Source of the DNA: Streptomyces sp. CB02923 | Lineage (GTDB): Bacteria > Actinomycetota > Actinomycetes > Streptomycetales > Streptomycetaceae | Reading direction: 5' to 3' | DNA: 64,000 nt | NCBI RefSeq assembly: GCF_001905005.1 | Contig: NZ_LWKZ01000025.1 | Span: 1-64,000, forward strand | Shown here: piece after piece, positions 8,339-14,863 of the stretch | How the letters are laid out: every line of letters begins with the position of its first letter | How positions within the stretch are numbered: the first letter of the stretch is position 1 | Translations under genes and position numbers: made by a program | Notes under the pieces: model-generated | The model's input: the letters and a program-made list of their open reading frames with translations, nothing else | What the model was told of the DNA's origin: nothing | The model's database searches: none

Positions 8339-9241
8339 GTGATCGGGGAAGTCACCGGGATCAGGAAGATCCGAATGCTGTATCTGCAGCTGCTCTACCG
8401 CTGCAACTTCGCGTGCCTGCACTGCTTCCACGGCAAGCGGCTCCAGTACGCCGACGCTTTCACCGCCGAGGAAGCCGCGAGCCTCCTCACACTGATGCGG
8501 GACGAGTACGGTACGGAGGCAGTGACCCTGCTCGGCGGGGAGCCGTTCGTTCACCGGGACCTCGCGCGGGTCGTCCGCCACGCGAAGGAGGAACTGGGCC
8601 AGCGCGTCGAGATCTGCACCAACGGGTACCGGATCGAGCGCCGTCTGACCGAGATCGCTCCGCACCTGGACCTGCTCAGGATCTCGCTGGAGGGCGTCGG
8701 ATCGACCAACGACGCCATCCGCAGGCAGGGCAGTTACCAGAGCGCCCTGAACTCGTTCAATCTGGCGCGTGACCTCGGCGTATCGACGGGCGCGACCATG
8801 ACCGTCACCTCGCGGAACATCGACGAGGTCCTCCCTCTCGCCAGCGCCTTGGCTCAGCTCGGTGTCCGGCAGCTCAAGCTCCACCACCTGCGGCCCGTCG
8901 GCAACGCCGCCGACCACCCCGAGCTGCTGGTCACCACCCCCTCCGCCTACGGTCGGCTCCGTGAAGAGCTCGCGTCGGCCGACCTGCCCTTGGAAGTGAT
9001 CGTTGACGAGGACCTTTCCGAGCACGGCGCACCAGAAGTGTGCGCGCCGTCCAGCGGTCCTCGCGAGATCGACCGCATCGAGGCCGACCCGCGCGGTGCG
9101 CTGACCATGTCCTGCAAGGCCGTGGGCAAGGACTCGCACGCCTTCTGGTACGAGAAGGCGGCCGGACGCATCGTCCACAAGCCCTCGGATGCCGACGAGA
9201 TCACCCTCGCGGTGCCGGACGTGGTGTACGGCCGTGCCTGA
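8339..9241 (+). CDS. Radical SAM enzyme
   Basis: A 300-residue radical S-adenosylmethionine protein. The [4Fe-4S] ligands are C22, C26 and C29 (C-x3-C-x2-C), and the SAM-binding GGEP is at 66-69. The overall pattern resembles MoaA/SPASM-type enzymes, but only two further cysteines occur near the C-terminus, so a full SPASM auxiliary-cluster domain is not supported. The reaction is unknown. The GTG start has AAGGAG at 8328-8333, 5 bases upstream. It leads an operon with the kinase, methyltransferase and CYTH genes; its stop overlaps the kinase start. Phased CGTCC repeats in the upstream gap suggest control by the XRE regulator. Confidence 0.9.
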   Translation: MIGEVTGIRKIRMLYLQLLYRCNFACLHCFHGKRLQYADAFTAEEAASLLTLMRDEYGTEAVTLLGGEPFVHRDLARVVRHAKEELGQRVEICTNGYRIERRLTEIAPHLDLLRISLEGVGSTNDAIRRQGSYQSALNSFNLARDLGVSTGATMTVTSRNIDEVLPLASALAQLGVRQLKLHHLRPVGNAADHPELLVTTPSAYGRLREELASADLPLEVIVDEDLSEHGAPEVCAPSSGPREIDRIEADPRGALTMSCKAVGKDSHAFWYEKAAGRIVHKPSDADEITLAVPDVVYGRA

Positions 9242-9875
9242 TCACCCGCACTTCGAGAGCCTGGAGGGATTACGCGGCACCGGTAAGTCCACCCTGGCGC
9301 CGATGCTCGCCGCCGCACGCCAAGCCGTCCTCGTCGCCACCGTCCCGTCCCTCTATCAGCCGCTCAGACACGCGGTGGACGAGCGCACAAATGTCGAGGC
9401 GCGGATGTGCCTCTACCTCTCCGCTCTGTTCACCGCGGCCGAGGAGATCCAGCACCATCTCGACGCCGGCGTCCCGGTCGTCGTCGAAAGCTACTTCGCC
9501 CGGTGCCTTGCCCATCACCGGGCCCTGGGCGCCCAGCTCGGTATCACCCCGCCGAACCGGCTGCCGAAACCGGTTTCGTACCACCTCGTCTGCGCCGACG
9601 ACGAAAGACAGCGTCGCCTCGCTGGGCGGAACAAGCCGGCGTCGCGGTGGGACGCACTGATCGAGACCGTTACGGACCGGGTGACGGACGCCTACGCCGC
9701 GTTCCCGATGTACCGCGTCGACACCACGGGGCACAGCCCCGACGAGGTCCTCCGCGTGATCATGGATGCCGATACGCAAGGAGCACACTCCCATGCAGAC
9801 ACAGAGCCTGTGGGAGCACACCCTCACCTTCTTCCCACAGTTCCTCGCCACGTTGCGGGAACGTGTCGTCCCTGA
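9234..9875 (+). CDS. P-loop kinase (thymidylate kinase-like)
   Basis: The best start is GTG 9234, which overlaps the radical SAM stop by 8 bp and gives 213 residues. A Walker A motif GLRGTGKST lies about 12 residues in, in the position and context of dTMP kinase-like small-molecule kinases. A later R-x(5)-K stretch (ERQRRLAGRNK) resembles a LID region. No DRY motif of true thymidylate kinases was found, so the phosphate acceptor is probably not dTMP. The frame runs 83 bp into the methyltransferase gene, an unusually long overlap; similar proteins may end earlier, so the last ~28 residues may have arisen from a shifted or lost stop. It is cotranscribed with its neighbours. Confidence 0.75.
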   Translation: MPDHPHFESLEGLRGTGKSTLAPMLAAARQAVLVATVPSLYQPLRHAVDERTNVEARMCLYLSALFTAAEEIQHHLDAGVPVVVESYFARCLAHHRALGAQLGITPPNRLPKPVSYHLVCADDERQRRLAGRNKPASRWDALIETVTDRVTDAYAAFPMYRVDTTGHSPDEVLRVIMDADTQGAHSHADTEPVGAHPHLLPTVPRHVAGTCRP

Positions 9876-10488
9876 CGCCACCGTCGCGGTAGTCGGCGCG
9901 AGCGACGGCAAGTTCGTCCTGCCCCTCGCCGCCGCCGGCTACCACGTCGTCGCCGTGGAACGCGACGCGGAGGCCCTCCACGGAGGCGACGTCCTCCTCC
10001 CGGGTGGCCGCCAGGCGCACGCTTTGGGCCTGATCGATCGACTGAAGCTCGAAGAACTCCACGTACACGTTCAGGTCGTTGAGGACGACTTCCTCGACGG
10101 CGAACCTCTGGGCCTGCAGTGCGATGCAGTCTGGACGAGCTGCTCATGGCACTACAGTGCCAACCACCACCGCCCGCTCGCCGAGTTCGTCGACCGCATG
10201 CAGCGCCTGGTTCGCCCGGGCGGTGTGTTCGGCGCGGAGTTCATGATGCCCGTCGAGAGACGCCACCACGTGATCGAGCACTACACATCTCCCGAGCGCC
10301 TTCGCCACCGCTTCCTCGGCGGCTGGGATGTCCTGCTCACCCTGCGCACGACCGAGTTCACCGAGCGGCCCCACGTCGGCCAGCCGCACGACCACACCCA
10401 CCGCATGGGCCTGCTACTTGCGGCCCGGACGTCAACCCTCACCGACCACACCGACCGCTTCCGAGAAAGAAGGACCCATGAAGCATGA
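9793..10488 (+). CDS. Class I SAM-dependent methyltransferase
   Basis: The start is ATG 9793, with AAGGAG at 9778-9783, 9 bases upstream. The 231-residue protein has a Rossmann-type SAM site: VVGASDGKFVLPLA as motif I, VVAVERD as the strand-2 acidic end, and DAVWTSCSWHYS as a motif IV region. A conserved-looking RPGGVFGAEFMMP follows strand 5. The substrate is unknown. Its 5' end overlaps the kinase and its 3' end overlaps the CYTH gene by 11 bp, so the four-gene operon is tightly coupled. It most likely acts on the product of the radical SAM and kinase steps, but that is inference. Confidence 0.8.
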   Translation: MQTQSLWEHTLTFFPQFLATLRERVVPDATVAVVGASDGKFVLPLAAAGYHVVAVERDAEALHGGDVLLPGGRQAHALGLIDRLKLEELHVHVQVVEDDFLDGEPLGLQCDAVWTSCSWHYSANHHRPLAEFVDRMQRLVRPGGVFGAEFMMPVERRHHVIEHYTSPERLRHRFLGGWDVLLTLRTTEFTERPHVGQPHDHTHRMGLLLAARTSTLTDHTDRFRERRTHEA

Positions 10489-11065
10489 GTACGAGGCGAA
10501 GTTCCTGGCCGTCGACGCCGTTGGCCTCCAGGCCAAGCTGACCGCCCTCGGTGCCGTCCAGGCGTTCCCCCGCACGCTCCTCACCCGCAAGATCTTCGAG
10601 AACGACTCTCTGGACGGAGGGGCCTGGATTCGGCTGCGTGACGAGGGCACCCGCTCGACGCTCACGCTCAAGCAGGTCACCGACGCCACGACGATCGACG
10701 GCACCAAGGAGATCGAGACTGAGGTCACCGACCTGCACGCCATGGCCGACATCCTGCGCCGGGTCGGCCTCACCGAAGTCCGATACCAGGAGAACTACCG
10801 CGAGGAGTGGCGCCTGGGCGAAGTCGCCTTCGACTTCGACACCTGGCCCGGCCTTCCCACCTTCCTGGAGATCGAGGGCCCCGACGAGGCGTCGGTGCGG
10901 CAGGCCGCCGCGCTGCTGAATCTCGACTACTCCGAGGCCCGGTTCGGCAGCGTCGACGAGATCTACAAGAGTGAGTCCGGCCGCGACATCCTCGCCGAAC
11001 CCACCCTCCTGTTCTCCGGCGCCGAGAAGCGGGAGGACGCTCCTACGACGCCCCAGGGCCTTTGA
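10478..11065 (+). CDS. CYTH-domain protein (class IV adenylate cyclase / triphosphatase family)
   Basis: A 195-residue CYTH protein. The N-terminal ExExK signature is E4-x-E6-x-K8, followed by basic and acidic strand residues (WIRLRDEG, LTLKQV, EIETEV, YREEWRLGEVAFDFD) that line the triphosphate tunnel. Family members hydrolyse inorganic or nucleoside triphosphates, or cyclise ATP. Sequence alone does not separate these, and database names such as class IV adenylate cyclase should not be taken literally. The ATG at 10478 follows AAGAAGGA and overlaps the methyltransferase end by 11 bp. It is the last gene of the operon and the last accessory gene before the tRNA. Confidence 0.88.
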   Translation: MKHEYEAKFLAVDAVGLQAKLTALGAVQAFPRTLLTRKIFENDSLDGGAWIRLRDEGTRSTLTLKQVTDATTIDGTKEIETEVTDLHAMADILRRVGLTEVRYQENYREEWRLGEVAFDFDTWPGLPTFLEIEGPDEASVRQAAALLNLDYSEARFGSVDEIYKSESGRDILAEPTLLFSGAEKREDAPTTPQGL

Positions 11066-11334
11066 ACCCGGAGGCGGACGAGCAATGCTGACGGACGTCG
11101 CCTTTCAGCACAGGGTGATCCCCGGGATCGCCGGGTTCGCCCGCGGAGGACTGTGCGTACCTGGCCGGCGAAGCCACCGGTGACCTTCTTTCCGAACTCG
11201 CCGTTCCGGAGACGGCCGGCTCGTCGAGGTGGCGGGTGAGCTGGGTGAGGGTCCAAGGAACGAGGCGAAAGCCCAGGCCACGGAGGTCGTGAAGGCCAAG
11301 CGCCGGACGCCCGAGAAGTAGGTCGCCGAGCGGC

Positions 11335-11357
11335 TCCGCTCACGCATCGCTCACGCA
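11335..11357 (+). repeat. Right copy of accessory-block flanking direct repeat
   Basis: It matches 483-505 at 22 of 23 positions. This copy contains GCTCACGCA twice (11338-11346 and 11349-11357) with an 11-bp period. It lies 94 bp from the 3' end of tRNA-Thr, where integrated actinobacterial elements often keep such arm-type repeats. Confidence 0.5.
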
Positions 11358-11407
11358 AGCCCTCCCACGGCATCTCGACCGTGCGGCTCGCCATGCCCCG
11401 AACAAGC

Positions 11408-11446
11408 AAAAGCCCCAGGTCACGGCGAGTGAGTCCTGGGGCTTTT
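11408..11446 (-). terminator. Terminator hairpin downstream of tRNA-Thr
   Basis: Perfect 12-bp arms (AAAAGCCCCAGG at 11408-11419; CCTGGGGCTTTT at 11435-11446) flank a 15-nt loop. With A's on one side and T's on the other it can work in both directions. It sits 4 bases beyond the tRNA 3' end. Confidence 0.85.
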
Positions 11447-11450
11447 ACGG

Positions 11451-11524
11451 AGCCGCCTGGGGGAGTCGAACCCCCGACCTACGCATTACGAGTGCGTCGC
11501 TCTGGCCGACTGAGCTAAGGCGGC
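11451..11524 (-). tRNA. tRNA-Thr (anticodon CGU)
   Basis: Read on the minus strand, the 7-bp acceptor arms GCCGCCT and AGGCGGC pair, with U73 as discriminator. The anticodon stem ACGCA/TGCGT encloses the loop CTCGTAA, giving anticodon CGU (codon ACG). The T arm has the standard GGTTCGA loop. CCA is not encoded. Its 3' end faces the accessory block, the usual orientation for tRNA-targeted elements. Confidence 0.96.
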
Positions 11525-11582
11525 GTGGTGCGGGGCCCAGTCTACACATCGGATGGGGGTGGTCCGAACCGGGTGTGGGGGG

Positions 11583-13184
11583 TCAGGAGCAGTGCTTGTC
11601 GGGGGGTGGGGGTGTGCCCTCCAGGAGGTAGGTGTTGATGGCGGTGTCGATGCAGTCGCTGCCGCGGCCGTAGGCGGTGTGGCCGTCGCCCTCGTAGGTG
11701 AGGAGGGTGGCGGAGGAGAGCTGGGAGGCGAGGGAGCGGGCCCAGGGGTAGGGGGTGGCCGGGTCGCGGGTGGTGCCGACGACGAGGATCGGGGCGGCGC
11801 CCTCGGCGGTGATGCGGTGGGGTGCACCGGTGGGCTTGACCGGCCAGTACGCGCAGTTCAGGGCGGCCCACGCGAAGCTCTCGCCGAAGACCGGGGACGC
11901 CTTGCGGAAGGCGGGCAGGGCGGCGCGTACCTCGTCCGGGCCGGAGAAGGAGCCGGGGAGGTCGAGGCAGTTCACGGCCGGGTTGGCGAACATCTGGTTC
12001 GCGTACGTGCCGTCCGGGTCGCGTTCGTAATAGGAGTCGGAGAGCGCGAGCAGGCCGCGGCCGTCGCCCTTCTGGGCCTGGGCGAGGTATTCGCGCAGGA
12101 CCGGCCAGGCGCCCTCGTCGTACATGGCGGCCGTCACGCCGCTGGTGGCGAGTGATTCGGTGAGGGTGCGGGAGCTGCCGGTGGGAGCGGGGTGGGCGTC
12201 GAGCTGCTTGAAGAGCGCGCTCAGGCGGCGGCCCGCGTCGTCGGGGCCACCCGTGCCCAGGGGGCAGTCGCGCTGTTTCGCGCAGTCCTTGGCGAAGGCC
12301 GTGAAGGCGGTGTTGAAGCCGGCGGTCTGGTCACGGTTCATCGTGCGGGCCGGTACGGAGGGGTCCATGGCGCCGTCGAGAACGAGGCGGCCGACGCGGG
12401 ACGGGAAGAGTCCGGCGTAGGTCGCGCCGAGGAAGGTGCCGTAGGAAGCGCCGACGTAGGTGAGCTTGTCGTCACCGAGGACGGCGCGCAGGACGTCCAT
12501 GTCGCGGGCCGACTCGGCGGTCGATACGTGGCCGAGGCGGGCGCCGGTACGGGTCCGGCAGCCCTGGGCGAAGCTGCGCTGGGCGGTGATGAGGCGGTCG
12601 ACCTCGGCGTCCGTGTCGGGGGTCTGGTCGACGCGGGTGTAGTCGTCCATCTGGGCATTGGACAGGCAGCTGACCGGTTCGCTGCGGGCCACGCCGCGCG
12701 GGTCCATGGCGACCATGTCGTAGCGGGCCCGGACGGCTTCGGGCTGCGGCGCGTACTGCTGGAGGTAGTCGATGGCCGAACCGCCCGGCCCGCCCGGGTT
12801 GACCATGAGGGAGCCGAGGCGGCTGCCCGGGCCGGTGGCCTTCTTGCGGGAGACGGCCAGCTTCAGATCGGTGGCGGCTTCGGGCTTCTCGTAGTCGAGA
12901 GGGGCCTTCATCGTCGCGCATTCGAAGTCGACGATGCCGCACTCGCGCCAGGTCAGACGCTGGCCGTAGTACGGGCGGAGGTTGGCGGGGACGGCGGCGG
13001 GGAGCGGTTCGAGGGTGGCCGTCGCCGCGTCGCGCCCGGCGCCGCCGACGCCAGTACGGCCGCCGGTCGGCTGCCCGGAAGCCGCCGCCCCGGACGGGGA
13101 ACCGCCCGAGGAGCAGCCGGACACGAGCAGCGCGGTGGCCGTCAGGACGGTACCGGCGGTGCGGAGCAGGCGGCTGGTGGCCAT
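11583..13184 (-). CDS. Secreted alpha/beta-hydrolase peptidase lipoprotein (tripeptidyl aminopeptidase-like)
   Basis: A 533-residue exported serine peptidase of the Streptomyces Tap/Slp type, which removes short peptides from protein N-termini outside the cell. A lipoprotein signal ends in LVSGC with C24 as the lipidation site. The oxyanion-region GGPGGS lies near 131-136. The nucleophile is S247 in GASYG, and the probable acid and base are D474 (RDPATP) and H502 (GDGHTAY) in a C-terminal TAP-like domain. Cysteines near the C-terminus fit an exported, disulfide-bonded protein. A 272-bp repeat-rich gap separates it from the upstream delta' gene, so it may have its own promoter. Confidence 0.9.
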   Translation of the reverse strand: MATSRLLRTAGTVLTATALLVSGCSSGGSPSGAAASGQPTGGRTGVGGAGRDAATATLEPLPAAVPANLRPYYGQRLTWRECGIVDFECATMKAPLDYEKPEAATDLKLAVSRKKATGPGSRLGSLMVNPGGPGGSAIDYLQQYAPQPEAVRARYDMVAMDPRGVARSEPVSCLSNAQMDDYTRVDQTPDTDAEVDRLITAQRSFAQGCRTRTGARLGHVSTAESARDMDVLRAVLGDDKLTYVGASYGTFLGATYAGLFPSRVGRLVLDGAMDPSVPARTMNRDQTAGFNTAFTAFAKDCAKQRDCPLGTGGPDDAGRRLSALFKQLDAHPAPTGSSRTLTESLATSGVTAAMYDEGAWPVLREYLAQAQKGDGRGLLALSDSYYERDPDGTYANQMFANPAVNCLDLPGSFSGPDEVRAALPAFRKASPVFGESFAWAALNCAYWPVKPTGAPHRITAEGAAPILVVGTTRDPATPYPWARSLASQLSSATLLTYEGDGHTAYGRGSDCIDTAINTYLLEGTPPPPDKHCS

Positions 13185-13218
13185 AGGCGGTCAGTCCCTG
13201 GGTCGGCGGGGTGACGGG

Positions 13219-13316
13219 GAGGTCACGTGCCGGGAGGTCACGTGCCGGGGCGTGGAGTTGTCGGGGTCGCGGAGCTGTCGGGCCGCGGAGTCGTCGGGTC
13301 GTGGAGTTGTCGGGTC
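13219..13316. repeat. Short tandem repeats in the peptidase/holB spacer
   Basis: Two copies of a 15-bp unit (GAGGTCACGTGCCGG) are followed by about four imperfect 16-17-bp units of the type CGTGGAGTTGTCGGGT from 13251. The array occupies much of the 272-bp spacer and has no evident coding role. Confidence 0.65.
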
Positions 13317-13456
13317 GGCGACAGCGGTGGTGAGACGGAGCGTAGTCGGGCGAGGACGTTCCGTGTAGGTGTGTGCCCTCGTACGGGTGAGGGGAGGCGA
13401 GGTGAGGTGGGAGGCGAGGTGTGGCGGGGTGCCCGTGCGGGTGCCCCCGGTAAACC

Positions 13457-14686
13457 TCAGCCCCTGCGGAGAGCCACCGTCATCGCCTCCACCGCCAGGA
13501 GCGGCGCCACGTTGCGGTCGAGGGCCTGGCGGCAGGCGATGACGGCCTCTATCCGGCGCAGTGTGCGCTCCGGGGTCGAGGAGGAGGCGATACGGCGGAC
13601 GCTGTCGCGGACCTCGTCGTTGGCGAGCGGGACCGTGGCGTTCAGCTGGACGGCCAGGACGTCGCGGTAGAAACCGGTGAGGTCGGTCAGGGCGAGGTCG
13701 AGGCTGTCGCGCTGGGTGCGGGTGGAGCGGCGCTTCTGTTTGTCCGCGAGCTCCTTCATGACGCCTGCCGTGCCGCGCGGCATGCGGCCGCCGGTGCCCG
13801 CGGCGGCGCCCAGCGCGGCGCGCAGCTCTTCCGTCTCCTTGGCGTCGACGTCCTCCGCGACCTGCTTGGCGTCCTCCGTCGCGGCGTCGATCAGTTCCTG
13901 GGCGCCCTTGAGGCAGCCGCCGATGTCGTCGACGCGCAGGGGCAGTTTCAGTACGGCGTTGCGGCGGGCGCGGGCCCGTTCGTCGGTGGCCAGGCGGCGG
14001 GCCCGGCCGATGTGCCCCTGGGTGGCGCGGGCGGCGGCCGCGGCGGCCTCCGGGTCGATGCCGTCCCGGCGTACGAGGACGTCGGCGACGGCGGCGACCG
14101 GTGGCGTCCGCAGGGTCACGTGCCGGCAGCGGGAGCGGATGGTGGGCAGGACGTCCTCGATGGAGGGGGCGCACAGCAGCCAGACCGTACGGGGGGCGGG
14201 CTCTTCGACGGCCTTGAGGAGCACGTTGCCCGCGCCTTCGGTGAGGCGGTCGGCGTCCTCCAGGACGATGACCTGCCAGCGGCCGCCGGACGGGGACATG
14301 GAGGAGCGGCGGACCAGGTCGCGGGTCTCCTTGACGCCGATCGAGAGCAGGTCCGTACGGACGATCTCCACGTCGGCGTGGGTGCCCACGAGGCTGGTGT
14401 GGCAGCCGTCGCAGAAGCCGCAGCCGGGGGCTCCGCCGAGCGCGCGGTCGGGGCTGACGCACTGGAGGGCGGCGGCGAACGCGCGCGCCGCGGTGGACCG
14501 GCCGGAGCCGGGCGGGCCGGTGAAGAGCCAGGCGTGCGTCATTTTGGACGCGCCGGACTGCGCTATCGGGTCGGCGCCCTTCACCGCCGCGCCCTCGGCG
14601 GTGACCAGCGCGTCCGCGTCGCGTGCGGCAGCGGCAAGCTGCTCCGTCAGGCGTTCCTGCCCGACCACGTCGTCCCACACAGCCAT
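13457..14686 (-). CDS. holB: DNA polymerase III subunit delta'
   Basis: The 409-residue clamp-loader delta' subunit begins MAVWDDVVGQ at ATG 14686; a longer frame exists upstream but is low-complexity. The AAA+ domain has a P-loop variant GPPGSGRST in which Arg replaces the Lys, consistent with delta' not hydrolysing ATP. A four-cysteine zinc module follows (C-V-S ... C-G-F-C-D-G-C), then LEDADRL and the sensor-1 SRC motif. It helps load the beta sliding clamp at replication forks. It lies 177 bp downstream of the tmk fusion on the same strand, in the conserved Streptomyces order topA-tmk-holB. Confidence 0.93.
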   Translation of the reverse strand: MAVWDDVVGQERLTEQLAAAARDADALVTAEGAAVKGADPIAQSGASKMTHAWLFTGPPGSGRSTAARAFAAALQCVSPDRALGGAPGCGFCDGCHTSLVGTHADVEIVRTDLLSIGVKETRDLVRRSSMSPSGGRWQVIVLEDADRLTEGAGNVLLKAVEEPAPRTVWLLCAPSIEDVLPTIRSRCRHVTLRTPPVAAVADVLVRRDGIDPEAAAAAARATQGHIGRARRLATDERARARRNAVLKLPLRVDDIGGCLKGAQELIDAATEDAKQVAEDVDAKETEELRAALGAAAGTGGRMPRGTAGVMKELADKQKRRSTRTQRDSLDLALTDLTGFYRDVLAVQLNATVPLANDEVRDSVRRIASSSTPERTLRRIEAVIACRQALDRNVAPLLAVEAMTVALRRG

Positions 14687-14863
14687 GTCGCTGCCCGCCG
14701 TTCCTGTCCGTCCTGCCCGTCCTGCCCGTCCTGCGCGAGCAGTCCCGCTGCGCCCCGCGTCGCGCTCGTTCCATTGTGGGGCCTGCCACTGACAGGCCCC
14801 CTGCACGGACACGTCACCGGCCCGCCACCGGGCTCAGCCCCGACGGCCCCAGCAGGTCCGGTC

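Larger units (their letters stand above)
11066..11450. other. Spacer between CYTH gene and tRNA-Thr with a possible coding remnant
   Basis: No intact gene is seen. A short frame ending at 11322 translates to an acidic/basic stretch (EVAGELGEG ... KAKRRTPEK) that looks like the C-terminal end of a lost gene. It has no credible start. The right direct repeat and a strong bidirectional hairpin complete the interval. Confidence 0.4.

Noticed and set aside
8339..9241. Radical SAM enzyme next to a nucleotide-type kinase as a prokaryotic viperin
   Set aside because: The cluster motif fits any radical SAM protein, but the surrounding residues (CNFACLHC, LLGGEP, LLRISLEG) resemble MoaA-like enzymes and lack viperin-type features.
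9234..9875. Second thymidylate kinase
   Set aside because: The P-loop context is similar, but no DRY motif is present, and the core tmk fusion at 14864-18208 already provides the activity.
10478..11065. CYTH protein as a cAMP-producing defence cyclase
   Set aside because: CYTH proteins are mostly triphosphatases, and no effector with a cyclic-nucleotide sensor lies nearby; Crp is far away in the core.
11451..11524. Duplicate tRNA-Thr 3' end at the left border as a classic att site
   Set aside because: I looked for the tRNA 3' sequence in 1-560 and did not find it; only the separate 23-bp repeat is shared.
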